Source of the DNA: Fimbriimonadaceae bacterium
GTDB taxonomy: Bacteria; Armatimonadota; Fimbriimonadia; Fimbriimonadales; Fimbriimonadaceae
NCBI GenBank assembly: GCA_026129685.1
Contig: JAHCHO010000007.1
Coordinates: forward strand, 1 to 64,000
DNA length: 64,000 bases
Reading direction: 5' to 3'
The notes under the pieces were generated by a model. That model was given only the letters and a program-made list of their open reading frames with translations, made no database searches and was not told the DNA's origin. Made by a program: the position numbers and the translations under genes. Shown in pieces: positions 17,109 through 25,894 of the stretch (within the stretch, counting starts at the first letter, position 1; each line of letters opens with the position of its first letter).

Positions 17109-19511
17109 ATGGCTCTCCTCGCAATCCGCTATTTGCTTGGCTTGTTCCTTGACTTGTCGATCCTGACGACCCCGGTCTCTATGGCACAAGAGCTCTTCGT
17201 ATCTCCTGATGGGTCCGACCTGCAGGCGGGAACACGGTCACACCCGGTGCGGACCTTGGCGCACGCTCGATCGCTGGCCAGGCAGTTCGCGGGCCGGCGG
17301 GGGGTCACCGTCACCCTGATGGATGGCGATTACTTCTTGCAGGAGCCGCTGCTGCTCACGAGCGAGGACTCCGGGTCGCCTAGTGCTGCCGTCGTCTATC
17401 GAGCGCAGAACGAGGGCAAGGCGGTCTTGAGCGGAGGCATTCCGCTCGCCCTCGAATGGGAGCCCTGGCGGAACGGCATCTATCGGGCTCGGTGCCCCGT
17501 GAACAAAAGATTCGACCGCCTCTTCGCGGATGGCCAACCGCAGCCGATGGCCAGGTACCCCAATTACGATCCCACGAGGCAGGACGTTCCCTATCGTGGA
17601 GCGGCGGCCGACGCCGTCAGCCCAGAAAGGTCCGCTCGGTGGCAGAATCCGGCGGGGGGCTACATTCATGCGATGCACCCCTCGCTATGGGGCGGCTTTT
17701 CCTTTCGCATTCTCGGGAAGGGACCGAACGGGGACCTCCTCTATGAAGGTGGCTGGCAGAACAACCGTCCGGCGCCGATGCACGAGCGGTTCCGCATGGT
17801 GGAGAACGTCTTCGAGGAACTCGACGCCGCCGGTGAGTGGTTTCAGGACGTTGGCGAGGGACTGCTCTACTGGATGCCACCAACCGGTACCGACCCGGCC
17901 CGTGCGAAGATCGTAGGGGTTACCCTTGCCTCGTTGGTGGAGCTTAGGGGCTCGGCGAGCCGCCCCGTACGTTACGTCAGACTGGAAGGACTCACGTTTC
18001 GGCACACCGCCCGCACCTTCATGGACAACAAGGAGCCGCTGTTGCGCTCCGACTGGACCATTTACCGAGGCGGCACGGTGCTTTTCGAGGGAACCGAATA
18101 CTGCGGCTTGACGAACAGCTTCATCGATCAACCTGGCGGTACGGCGGTCTTCGTGAACAACTACAACCGCGGTCTCCGGCTCTCGGGTCTTCACGTCTTG
18201 GGATCGGGGGCTAGCGGGGTGGCTTTCGTCGGAGACCCTGCCGCCGTACGCAATCCCGCTTTCGGCTACCACGCGCCCCACAACCTGGCCGACCTGGACC
18301 CGGTGGTTGGCCCCCGAGGCACGAACTACCCCATGGAGTGCATCCTGGAGGACTCGCTGATCCACGAGGTCGGCACGGTGGACAAACAAGCGGCAGGCGT
18401 CCAGATTTCCATGTCGCGCAGGATCACCGTGAGGCACTGCTCCATCTATGACACGTCTCGCTCTGGCATCAACATCAACGAAGGCACCTGGGGCGGACAT
18501 CTGATCGAGGGTTGCGACGTGTTCCGAACGGTGCAAGAAACGGGCGACCACGGCTCCTTCAACTCCTGGGGAAGAGACCGCTTCTGGGTGCCGAACACCG
18601 ACGAAACGGCCGCCGAAGTTAGGAAGAATCCGAGCCTTCCCTACCTTGACGCCATGGAACCCGTGGTGATCCGGAACAGCCGCTGGCGATGCGACCACGG
18701 TTGGGACATCGACCTCGACGATGGGTCGACCAACTACATCATCGAGAACAACCTTCTTCTCAACGGTGGACTCAAACTGAGAGAGGGATACCGCCGAATC
18801 GTCAGGAACAACATCCTCGTCAATAATTCGCTCCATCCTCACGTCTGGTATCCGGCGAGCGACGATGTGTTCACCCGCAACGTGGTGATGGCGCCCTATC
18901 AACCGGCGGGCATGCGATCCGGTCAGTGGGGACGACTCCTCGATCGAAACCTCTTTGCCTGCGCCGAAGCCGACCGAGCCCGGTTTGCCGCGAACGGGGC
19001 TGACGCAACATCCGTGACGGGCAATCCCGCCTTTGCCCAACCAGACCAAGGCGACTTCACGGTCACCAACGCCGCTCTGGCCCGAGCGATCGGCTTCCGG
19101 AACTTCCCGATGGACCGTTTTGGCGTGCGGCGCCCGTCTCTACGGGCGATCTCGGACCGGCCGGCGATGCCGACGGTCACGGTCAATGTCACACGAGCCG
19201 GTGGAGAGAGATCGCGCGGCTCCTGGATGGGCGTCGTCTTCGTGCAGCCCCTTGGGCAAGAGCTTTCCGCCTACGGCGCGGGATTCGAAACCCAGGCGCT
19301 GGCGGTCGAGAGCGTCGACGCGTCTTCTCCCCTCGGCGGCCCGAACGGGCTTAGGCGGGGCGATCTCGTCCTCTCGATCAACGGGCGCCAGGCGAGCCAA
19401 GTGGACGACCTTGAGAAGGCGCTCGCGTCTGCCGCTGACCGGAAGCTGACGATTCGGCTTCTCCGATCCCAGAGAGAGCGGACCCTCGTTTTGACGCTCG
19501 GGCCGCGTTGA
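17109..19511 (+). CDS. secreted right-handed beta-helix glycosidase-like protein with C-terminal PDZ
   Basis: An 800-residue protein. An N-terminal hydrophobic segment ('LLGLFLDLSIL') acts as a likely signal sequence, followed by 'ELFVSPDGSDLQAGTRSHPV', the usual start of DUF1565/GH141-like beta-helices. Repeated short strands with asparagine turns ('NIIVRNNILVNN'-like) form the helix to about residue 660. The last about 100 residues form a PDZ domain ('GLRRGDLVLSINGRQASQVD'). The beta-helix/PDZ layout recalls GH141 enzymes acting on plant-type polysaccharides, but no catalytic residues were assigned. It follows the GH2 gene by 19 bases and may share its transcript. Confidence 0.75.
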   Translation: MALLAIRYLLGLFLDLSILTTPVSMAQELFVSPDGSDLQAGTRSHPVRTLAHARSLARQFAGRRGVTVTLMDGDYFLQEPLLLTSEDSGSPSAAVVYRAQNEGKAVLSGGIPLALEWEPWRNGIYRARCPVNKRFDRLFADGQPQPMARYPNYDPTRQDVPYRGAAADAVSPERSARWQNPAGGYIHAMHPSLWGGFSFRILGKGPNGDLLYEGGWQNNRPAPMHERFRMVENVFEELDAAGEWFQDVGEGLLYWMPPTGTDPARAKIVGVTLASLVELRGSASRPVRYVRLEGLTFRHTARTFMDNKEPLLRSDWTIYRGGTVLFEGTEYCGLTNSFIDQPGGTAVFVNNYNRGLRLSGLHVLGSGASGVAFVGDPAAVRNPAFGYHAPHNLADLDPVVGPRGTNYPMECILEDSLIHEVGTVDKQAAGVQISMSRRITVRHCSIYDTSRSGININEGTWGGHLIEGCDVFRTVQETGDHGSFNSWGRDRFWVPNTDETAAEVRKNPSLPYLDAMEPVVIRNSRWRCDHGWDIDLDDGSTNYIIENNLLLNGGLKLREGYRRIVRNNILVNNSLHPHVWYPASDDVFTRNVVMAPYQPAGMRSGQWGRLLDRNLFACAEADRARFAANGADATSVTGNPAFAQPDQGDFTVTNAALARAIGFRNFPMDRFGVRRPSLRAISDRPAMPTVTVNVTRAGGERSRGSWMGVVFVQPLGQELSAYGAGFETQALAVESVDASSPLGGPNGLRRGDLVLSINGRQASQVDDLEKALASAADRKLTIRLLRSQRERTLVLTLGPR

Positions 19512-19521
19512 GCGACCGATC

Positions 19522-19635
19522 AGAACTGGTCCGACATGAACATCTCCGGGAGGGTGGGGAAACGGTACACCATTCGTCCGACCCGTTCTCGAGGGGGACG
19601 TCCAGGTCGGTGGTGAAGGTGGCGTTGCCGATCCG
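19522..19635 (-). repeat. degenerate copy of a GNAT gene 3' end
   Basis: This stretch is nearly identical to 20230-20352, the 3' end of the GNAT gene, in the same orientation, lacking about 10 internal bases. In the copy the minus-strand end still reads 'MVYRFPTLPEMFMSDQF' (the full gene has CPTVPEMFMSDQF). It is not a gene on its own. Together the two copies form direct repeats around a VOC gene. Confidence 0.75.
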
Positions 19636-19757
19636 GGGTGACCCGTCGACGCGCGGACGGCACGACCCGGTTCGTGTATCCTTTGTCGTCGCTCGTTGCC
19701 ATTTGGACTGTCGGGAAGCCCGCGAGTCAAAGGAGTAGCGGGAGACGCGCGAATACA

Positions 19758-20132
19758 ATGGCGATTGTTCGGTATCTGGTCGATGACGTGGACGATGCGT
19801 TGCCCTTCTATCGGGCTCTGGGCTTCCGGCTTACCGATCGCTGGGGTCCACCGTTCGCCGTGGTGAAAGGGCACGGGCTGACGGTTTGGCTCAGCGGCCC
19901 GGGTACGTCCGCGCGGAAGGCGCTGAGTTCCGGAGCGGTGCCGACCCCCGGGGGCTGGAACCGGCTGGTCGTTCAGGTCAAAAACATGGACACCACGGTG
20001 GCGAAGCTCGAGGCGGTCGGCACGGTGTTTCGGAACAAGCCGATCCTCGGCCCCGGAGGCCGGCAAGCGCTCGTCGAGGACCCGTCGGGGAATCCCGTCG
20101 AGGTCTTCGAACCTCGCGAGGACGCCAAGTGA
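19758..20132 (+). CDS. VOC-family protein flanked by direct repeats
   Basis: A 124-residue VOC protein. It begins MAIVRYLVDDVDDALPFYRA and ends 'LVEDPSGNPVEVFEPRED', the usual first strand and metal-binding final Glu. No substrate is evident. Its interval is bracketed by a near-identical repeat of the neighbouring GNAT gene's 3' end, so it was probably inserted by a duplication event. The start at 19758 coincides with the domain start; 120 bases of in-frame upstream reading show no homology. Confidence 0.75.
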   Translation: MAIVRYLVDDVDDALPFYRALGFRLTDRWGPPFAVVKGHGLTVWLSGPGTSARKALSSGAVPTPGGWNRLVVQVKNMDTTVAKLEAVGTVFRNKPILGPGGRQALVEDPSGNPVEVFEPREDAK

Positions 20133-20227
20133 ACGCGGCACGGGCTGCACGACCTTGACGAGCCCTGCCGGCCCGGAACGGGCGGACTCGGGTCGTCGCC
20201 GATGAGGTGGGGTCGGACGAACCGGTT

Positions 20228-21001
20228 CTAGAACTGGTCCGACATGAACATCTCCGGGACGGTGGGGCAACGGTACACCATCATGGTCAGTTCGTCCGAC
20301 CCGTTCTCGATTGGGACGTCCAGGTCGGCGGTAACGGTCGCGGTGCCGATCCACTCGGCGGCGGTCCCGACTTCAAGCGCCCAGGGAGGGTTCGTCCAGA
20401 CCGCTTCGCGAACGACCCCGGACTCGAGCCGGAAGTAGCCGTCCATCGCCTCGTAGCACGCTCCGTAGCGCCAATCCCAGTAGCGCCAGCGGGATTCGTC
20501 CCGACGCAAGCGACCCGGCGACCCCTCGACCCAGCGGTCATACAACTCCCGCACCGTCGCCGGGTCCATCGGCTCGAGAATCGTGCTGGGCGGCACGCGC
20601 ACAAGGTTGGCCCTCACGACCCGATCGCCGTGGGTGAAGCCGAGCCGAGCGTAGAGGCGGGGATCGTGAGCGAAAAGCAGGGCGGCCTCCACCCCTTCGC
20701 GACGCAGATGATCGAGCACCTCCCGCATAAGGCGCTCGGCGAACCCCTTGCCCCGATCGATTCGACGCGTCGCGACGTTCGAAAAGCCGCTCGCCGACCC
20801 CCATCCGAATTCGAGACGAAGGACCGAAAGGATCGAAACGAGGTCGCCATGGCGGTTGAACAGTCCCCATTTCATTCGCTGATCGCGCAGGGGTTCCGTA
20901 TTGAAGGCGTGGGCGGATCGGCGTCGGTCGAGCGAGAAGGCGGCGCAGAGCAGGTCTAGGAACCGGTCGAACTCAGCCTCGTGCAGAGGACGGACTTCCA
21001 T
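20228..21001 (-). CDS. GNAT acetyltransferase (Eis-like)
   Basis: A 257-residue GNAT. Its first strand is 'MEVRPLHEAEFDRFLDLLCAAF'-like, and the acetyl-CoA loop is 'RIDRGKGFAERLMREVLDHL' (R-x-x-G-x-G/A form, about residues 73-92), followed by ARLGFTHGD. A long C-terminal domain (about 110-257) resembles Eis/MSMEG-type two-domain acetyltransferases. The start at 21001 overlaps the end of the YbbR-like gene by 28 bases, so it may be translationally coupled. The acetylated substrate is unknown. Part of its 3' end is duplicated at 19.5 kb. Confidence 0.7.
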   Translation of the reverse strand: MEVRPLHEAEFDRFLDLLCAAFSLDRRRSAHAFNTEPLRDQRMKWGLFNRHGDLVSILSVLRLEFGWGSASGFSNVATRRIDRGKGFAERLMREVLDHLRREGVEAALLFAHDPRLYARLGFTHGDRVVRANLVRVPPSTILEPMDPATVRELYDRWVEGSPGRLRRDESRWRYWDWRYGACYEAMDGYFRLESGVVREAVWTNPPWALEVGTAAEWIGTATVTADLDVPIENGSDELTMMVYRCPTVPEMFMSDQF

Positions 21002-22001
21002 CTGCGCCTCCCAGGGGCACCGTCGCCGGTCCCGGGCCACCACCGGGCGCGCTCGGCACGTCCGGGCTGCGAACGACGTTCACGCGGACCCGAACCCGAT
21101 CCACACCCCGAACCTGCAGGCCGGGAGGGGGCACCAGTTTCGCCTGGATCAGACGTCCGGACTCGATGTTGGTCACGTCAATGGGTTCGGTCTGCACGGT
21201 GAAAACGTTGGACAGCCGCTCGAACTCGCCGCGCAGGGTCACCTGGTTCGGCGTCACCTCGTACCCCTGGACCTGAAATCCGTACTTCGGCTGGCCCCGG
21301 AACGAGGGGACGACCAGGGCCTGTTTCTCGGGGACGTCGGGCATGATCGAGACGACGACCACCACTTCGACCGGATCGATCCGAACAAAGGGCACTCGCT
21401 TCCCATCCGCGTCGAGCACTTCCAGCGGGGATCGGATGACCTTGTTCTCGGCCACCTCGGCAAGGTTGAGAACCGCTCGGACGATCGACACTCGCTGAAG
21501 GAAACGACGGGGCCCGAACACCTGAACGGTGTCCGGTTGTGGGTTGTAGGACGTCATCCGCATGCCCCTTTCCAGGCGGAGCGAACCCCGGGTCGTGATT
21601 TCGATGGGTCGGACCTCGGTGACCACTTGCTCGAGGGTCACGTCGGCGAAGCGGCGGTCGAGGGCGATCCGGGCCGGGGAGGTCGGCGCCGTCAGGGCGA
21701 TCGGATAGCTTCTCGCCCCGGCGACGCCCTCGGTGAGATCTACCGTTCCGAACACCGTTTTGCGATCCACCGCCGCGACCTCTTCCTCGGTCCCTTCGAC
21801 GATGGCGCGGACCGACGTCGGCCCCCCCGTACGAACGAGGCCTTGGATGGGATCGCGGTAGACGATCGGTACGTCGAAGGTCTCCTGCTTGGGCGCCCCT
21901 TGCGGCATGTTCAGCCCCTTGACCACCGTCCAAAGCAAAATGGAGAGGAAGAGGGACAGGACCATCAGCAACAGGTTGTTGCGGAGATAGCTCCGGCTCA
22001 T
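20973..22001 (-). CDS. YbbR-domain protein (CdaR-like regulator of CdaA)
   Basis: A 342-residue protein with one N-terminal membrane helix ('NNLLLMVLSLFLSILLWTVV', about 8-27) and an extracytoplasmic portion made of several YbbR repeats ('FDVPIVYRD', 'VRAIVEGTEEEVAAV'). In Firmicutes a protein of this type sits next to and regulates the membrane diadenylate cyclase. The ATG overlaps the cdaA stop (ATGA), and this gene is followed by a GNAT. Regulation of CdaA is inferred from this arrangement. Confidence 0.8.
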   Translation of the reverse strand: MSRSYLRNNLLLMVLSLFLSILLWTVVKGLNMPQGAPKQETFDVPIVYRDPIQGLVRTGGPTSVRAIVEGTEEEVAAVDRKTVFGTVDLTEGVAGARSYPIALTAPTSPARIALDRRFADVTLEQVVTEVRPIEITTRGSLRLERGMRMTSYNPQPDTVQVFGPRRFLQRVSIVRAVLNLAEVAENKVIRSPLEVLDADGKRVPFVRIDPVEVVVVVSIMPDVPEKQALVVPSFRGQPKYGFQVQGYEVTPNQVTLRGEFERLSNVFTVQTEPIDVTNIESGRLIQAKLVPPPGLQVRGVDRVRVRVNVVRSPDVPSAPGGGPGPATVPLGGADGSPSSARG

Positions 22002-22864
22002 CCGATCGGGACCTCCTCTTCCTTCTTGGTCGGCTTTTCGCGATCCCGACGCCGCATCCGGCGCACGTTGTTCTCCTCGTTCTCGCGCACCGGGCCGCGG
22101 AGGCTTTCGACGATGGCCTTGCGGAGTTCGCCCGTCGTCACGACCTTGCGATAGTCGCCGTTCTGGGCGACGGTGACCTGCCCGCGCTCCTCGCTAACGA
22201 TCACGGTGAGGCAGTCCATGACCTCGGTGACCCCGATGCCGGCCCGGTGACGGAGGTGCATGCGGACGTCGATGCGAGGGTTCTCGCTGAGCGGAAGGCG
22301 ACAAGCCGCCGCCACGAGCGAGTTGCCGCGCACGACGACCGCGCCGTCGTGCAGAGGGTTCGCCCCGTAGAAAATCGATCCCAGCAGTTCGCGGGAGACC
22401 TTCGCGTCCAGCGGGGTGCCGCTCGCGACGACGTCCACCAAGTGCGGACCCCGCTCGATCACGATCAGCGCGCCGACGCGCTTGGTCGCCAGGTCGAAGC
22501 TGACGGCGACGATGTCGTCGATCGTCTGGTCGCTGATCGCGTGATCGGAGCGGACCAGCCGGGAGGGGATGAGCCCGATGTTGCCGAATCCCTCGAGCAT
22601 CGCGCGCAGTTCCGGCAAAAGCAGGAGGGCGATGGCGAAGGGCGCCAGCGGCACCGTCTGCTTCATCAGCCACGCCAGCGTCGCCAGCTTGAAGAACTCC
22701 GCCGCCGCCCAGACGACGACAAAACCGACGACGCCGCCCAGAATCCGCCACGCGCGCGTCCCCCGGATCAGCTTCAGCAGGCGAAACAGCAGGAAGGCGA
22801 CCAAGAGAATATCCACAAGGTCCCTGACCCAAGATTCGCCAAGGTGACGGAACAGCGTTTCCAA
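21998..22864 (-). CDS. cdaA: diadenylate cyclase CdaA
   Basis: A 288-residue membrane enzyme making cyclic di-AMP from two ATP. The N-terminal half has three membrane helices (about 12-30, 38-60 and 68-88). The DAC domain (about 100-250) carries the nucleotide-binding DGAVVV motif after 'GANPLH' and the RHRAGIG motif, both diagnostic. A basic, acidic-alternating tail (about 255-288) is longer than usual. It leads an operon with a YbbR-domain protein and a GNAT. In other bacteria such operons control cell-wall and osmotic homeostasis. Confidence 0.92.
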   Translation of the reverse strand: METLFRHLGESWVRDLVDILLVAFLLFRLLKLIRGTRAWRILGGVVGFVVVWAAAEFFKLATLAWLMKQTVPLAPFAIALLLLPELRAMLEGFGNIGLIPSRLVRSDHAISDQTIDDIVAVSFDLATKRVGALIVIERGPHLVDVVASGTPLDAKVSRELLGSIFYGANPLHDGAVVVRGNSLVAAACRLPLSENPRIDVRMHLRHRAGIGVTEVMDCLTVIVSEERGQVTVAQNGDYRKVVTTGELRKAIVESLRGPVRENEENNVRRMRRRDREKPTKKEEEVPIG

Positions 22865-22936
22865 GAGAGTTGCCGGTTGCCACGAGTTTACATGGCTTCG
22901 GTCGCCAGGCCGTCTTCGAATCGGCGCGTTTCGCCC

Positions 22937-23719
22937 CTATTCGCCCGCGCCGCCCGCCCAGTGCGCGCGGAACTCGGCCAGGCGGTCCGTGTTGATCCAG
23001 TCCACCCCCGCCTCGCGCTGGAGGTCCCACGATGCGGGCAAGTCCGGAGCGCCCCAGAACCGGACCGTCCGACCTTGTCGGTGCGCGCGGTCGACGAACG
23101 CCCGCAAGCGCTCCCGATCCGCATCGCCGATGGGACCCAATCCCGGCCAGGAGAACAGACCTCGCCAGTTCTCCGAAACGAGAGGCACCAGGGAGGCCGG
23201 GGGGTCGGCCTCCAAGTCCCCCGCGCGGCCGTCCACAAACGTCCATCGGCGACGCGCCCGCCGCATGGCGTCGATCGCACGGTTCCCGGAAACGACGACG
23301 CGAACTCCTCGATCGACCACCCGGCCGTCGCGGTATTCCGTGATGAAGGGGTGGTAGGGTGCCAGCGCGCGCTCGATGGCGCGCCACGCCGGTTCCGCCT
23401 CGTCCTTGACGTCGATCAGCAGTTGAAAGGACTTTCCCCGGGGCAAGCCCGGAAACACCCGCCCGCCCTGCTTCCGTGCGCGCGAGAACAGGGGCGCAAG
23501 ATAGAGCGCATCCAAGGTGCGCCCCGGGGTCAGCTCGGCGGCATCGTGACCGACCAGGAGTCGGTCCTCCATCAAGTAGACGTCGGCTTCCACGCTGAGA
23601 AACCCATGGTCGAGGGCGTCCAAGAGGGGTCGAGGGTGGCGGTAGTCGTTGTGGGCGTGGGCGCCCATCGGGGAGCCGGGGCCGGCGACCAAGACGGCGG
23701 CGAGGAAGAAGGCGACCAT
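22937..23719 (-). CDS. PI-PLC/GDPD-like phosphodiesterase (AIM6-like)
   Basis: A 260-residue protein with a signal-like start (MVAFFLAAVLVAGPG). HAHNDYRHPRP and 'FLSVEADVYLM' (Glu-Ala-Asp, metal ligands) mark the TIM-barrel phosphodiesterase fold, and 'LLVGHDAAELTPGRTLDALY' is characteristic of the AIM6-like subfamily. It probably cleaves a phosphodiester in a secreted or periplasmic setting; the substrate is not determined. It lies on the same strand as cdaA, 72 bases upstream of it. A consensus promoter lies about 325 bases upstream and leaves an unusually long leader. Confidence 0.75.
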   Translation of the reverse strand: MVAFFLAAVLVAGPGSPMGAHAHNDYRHPRPLLDALDHGFLSVEADVYLMEDRLLVGHDAAELTPGRTLDALYLAPLFSRARKQGGRVFPGLPRGKSFQLLIDVKDEAEPAWRAIERALAPYHPFITEYRDGRVVDRGVRVVVSGNRAIDAMRRARRRWTFVDGRAGDLEADPPASLVPLVSENWRGLFSWPGLGPIGDADRERLRAFVDRAHRQGRTVRFWGAPDLPASWDLQREAGVDWINTDRLAEFRAHWAGGAGE

Positions 23720-24044
23720 CGCTTCCGAGTGTAACCCTGAGGAATCGGCTGGAGCGACCCAACTAAAGGAGAGAGCCCCGGCGGGAGAGAGCCAGGGCTG
23801 TTGGGAGGAGGATACTTCAGTATTCGGATCGCCTCGACGGAGAGAACGTCGGGAAATCTCTTTTTGTATACTGATTTGAGAGGAGGATATTCAGTTGTAG
23901 TTGGTTGGTTGGTTGGTTGGTTGCAGAACAAAATCGACTTCACCAACCGGCCCGATCGCTCGGGGTGTCCTTCCTCTCGCGTCCTCACATCGATATTCGA
24001 TTGTCTCGTCCTCGGGCTCTCCGCCCGACTCCCCGTGCCCAACG
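23720..24044 (-). ncRNA. long structured 5' leader of the phosphodiesterase gene
   Basis: Between a strong minus-strand promoter and the phosphodiesterase ATG lies about 325 bases with no gene. It holds hairpins TCGGGC...GCCCGA (24012-24028), CCCGA-TCGC-TCGGG (23951-23964) and CGACG...CGTCG (23835-23851), a (TTGG)5 run, and two copies of a GAGGAGGATA..TTCAGT motif (23805 and 23880). On the transcript strand these read TATCCTCCTC, an anti-Shine-Dalgarno-like sequence. Sequence near 23835-23925 is related to a unit in the array at 25.9 kb. It could be a regulatory leader, an sRNA or a repeat insertion. Confidence 0.45.
23901..23923 (+). repeat. (TTGG)5 tract
   Basis: Five tandem TTGG tetramers plus TTG. 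The other strand is (CCAA)n. GGTT runs can form two-tier G-quadruplexes. Confidence 0.8.
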
Positions 24045-24050
24045 ATCAAT

Positions 24051-24079
24051 ATAGTACACCCTGCCGGATCGCCTGTCAA
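24051..24079 (-). promoter_or_regulatory. sigma-70-type promoter for the phosphodiesterase leader
   Basis: On the minus strand TTGACA (24074-24079) and TACTAT (24051-24056) are separated by 17 bases. The -35 box matches consensus exactly. Transcription would begin near 24044. Confidence 0.65.
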
Positions 24080-24247
24080 CCCCCTTTCGACATTTTCTAA
24101 GAGTTTTTTCTGCGCGGGTTGACGACTAGTCTAAACGCATAACACGCGCACTACCGGATTAAGACGTTTCTGTCCCACGGTAGTACGCGTCGTCGAGCCT
24201 CGCCCTGGGGGCGCGGTTCGACGTGCGGTGGCCGGTACGGTTCGCCG

Positions 24248-24517
24248 CTAGGCGAACTGAACGACCGCTTTCAGGCGAACCGCGTCCTGCGAGGATATCG
24301 GCCGTGCGCCGCGCTGCGGCATCACCACCGTGTTCTCGCCGACTCGGCGGTTCCGCCCGCCAAACTTGAAGACGCAGGCTTTTGCCGAGGTGGCCATCAG
24401 GCTCGATGCGCTCTCCGCTTTCGCGGGAACCCATCCGAGTCCGAGGTCCGTTCTCACGCCGTCGCCTAGCGCATTGCGGCCGTTCTGGCCGCTCCAACCA
24501 ACGAAGGGATTCTTCAT
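24248..24517 (-). CDS. short hypothetical protein
   Basis: An 89-residue reading preceded by AGGAG ten bases before ATG 24517. It begins MKNPFVGWSGQNGRNALGDG and ends 'RLKAVVQFA'. No family is recognised and no membrane helix or motif is visible. It could be a small phage-like or secreted protein, or a chance open frame in GC-rich DNA. The good ribosome-binding site is the main support. Confidence 0.35.
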   Translation of the reverse strand: MKNPFVGWSGQNGRNALGDGVRTDLGLGWVPAKAESASSLMATSAKACVFKFGGRNRRVGENTVVMPQRGARPISSQDAVRLKAVVQFA

Positions 24518-24762
24518 CCTGAACGATCTCCTGAGGAATAGCTGCAAACAACACGGCCCGAATCGGGAGGCGCACTCCCGCCCGGACTCCAACCATCGCA
24601 CTCGACGAACCAAGGAGGCGCACTAAGGCCGTTACCCCCGGGGGGATGCGGACCATAGCGCGGGGGTCCTTGACCGACCGAGCCTCGTCCGGGGTCGCGT
24701 CTCGTCCTGCGGATCATGCGCGGGGCCTCCGAACGTGCGGACTGACAAAACCGTTCGTCCTT

Positions 24763-24889
24763 CGCCTCGACCGGCGCGTGAAAAGGGTGGTCCCGACCTC
24801 CCGAGAGACGCAGGGACCCCTAGCGCAGATCAAGGAAAGCTCGTCGGAACGACTCCCGCCGAGACTAGAGAAGGAGGATAGAGAAGCAA
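24763..24889 (+). repeat. structured repeat A1
   Basis: First of three near-identical units. A purine lead GAAAAGGGTGG is followed by GGTCCC...GGGACC (24789-24818), a GTCGGAACGAC hairpin, and AGAAGGAGGATAGAGAAGCAA. It differs from A2 and A3 by a single base over the core 105 bases. Confidence 0.75.
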
Positions 24890-24954
24890 AACCGGGCGGC
24901 CGGTTCACGTCCGGGGGCGGAACCCCGTCGTCGCGACCGTAACGCGCTCCTAGA

Positions 24955-25087
24955 CCCCTCGATCCGGGCGGAGAAAGGGTGGTCCCGACGTCCCGAGAGA
25001 CGCAGGGACCCCTAGCGCAGATCAAGGAAAGCTCGTCGGAACGACTCCCGCCGAGACTAGAGAAGGAGGATAGAGAAGCAAGACTTG
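24955..25087 (+). repeat. structured repeat A2
   Basis: Second copy, identical in the core to A3. It shares the upstream CCCCTCGAT.CCGGGCG and ends CAAGACTTG. Just downstream is an 11-bp GC hairpin (CCCGCCGACGT...ACGTCGGCGGG). Confidence 0.75.
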
Positions 25088-25298
25088 TCGGATCGCTCCC
25101 GCCGACGTCCAAGCACGTCGGCGGGCGGAATCCGGGCGAGGCGTCGCCGACCGTCCAGCGGCGCCGTCGCAAGGCGGCGGGCGGAGACCCGTAGAGACGC
25201 GCCGTCATGCGGCACCTCCCGGCGGCTGCCCGCGTGCGGGGACGCGATCGCGGCCCGGTGACCCGCGCCCTGGCGGCCCACCGTCGCGAATGGGCCTT

Positions 25299-25434
25299 CC
25301 CCTCGATGATCCGGGCGTGAAAAGGGTGGTCCCGACGTCCCGAGAGACGCAGGGACCCCTAGCGCAGATCAAGGAAAGCTCGTCGGAACGACTCCCGCCG
25401 AGACTAGAGAAGGAGGATAGAGAAGCAAGACTTG
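25299..25434 (+). repeat. structured repeat A3
   Basis: Third copy, with the same lead, hairpins and purine run as A2. The repeats are not evenly spaced (192 and 344 bases apart), so they are not a simple tandem array. Confidence 0.75.
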
Positions 25435-25467
25435 GTCCGCGCCGACCAGGTGGCTTGGCGCGCTTGA

Positions 25468-25572
25468 CTCGACCGCCCCGATGGGAAAGGGGTGGCCCGG
25501 TAACCAGACCGGGCCCAACCAAACCAGTACCAACCAGAGTAGGAGTAGGAGAACCGGACGGGGAGTCCGGTA
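25468..25572 (+). repeat. structured repeat B1
   Basis: First of two near-identical units. It starts CTCGACCGCCCC, carries GGGAAAGGGGTG, a perfect 8-bp stem GGCCCGGT-aaccag-ACCGGGCC (25494-25515), AACCAAACC..AACC, two GTAGGA repeats, and a 7-bp stem ACCGGAC-ggggа-like loop-GTCCGGT (25553-25571). Confidence 0.75.
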
Positions 25573-25599
25573 CGAAGGAGGACGAAAAACCGTTGCCCG

Positions 25600-25703
25600 C
25601 TCGACCGCCCCGGTGGGAAAGGGGTGGCCCGGTAACCAGACCGGGCCCAACCAAACCAGTACCAACCAGAGTAGGAGTAGGAGCGCCGGACAGGGCGTCC
25701 GGC
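25600..25703 (+). repeat. structured repeat B2
   Basis: Second copy with the same layout. The last stem is GCCGGAC...GTCCGGC (25685-25703), so its closing pair changes from A-T to G-C compared with B1, a compensatory change in a stem. Confidence 0.75.
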
Positions 25704-25894
25704 GAGGACAGAACCAAAGCGTTCGCGAGACCGGCCGGGCGCAAAACGGAGGGCATCGCGTTTCCGCGCGCCTCGCTCCAGATTTGACCAACCAACCGTT
25801 TCATCGTCTCGTCTCTCGGCGCCGGACCGCTCGAAGGGCGAGAACAGGGGGAGACGATGATGGGTGTGCGGACGCGCCCGACGTACCCAAGACG

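Noticed and set aside
20973-21043. Longer GNAT start at 21043
   Set aside because: It would overlap the YbbR-like gene by 71 bases and the added residues are not GNAT-like; the 21001 start begins at the fold.
24777-25434. CRISPR array
   Set aside because: The A units are about 110 bases with uneven spacing, contain several hairpins, and no cas genes are in the window.
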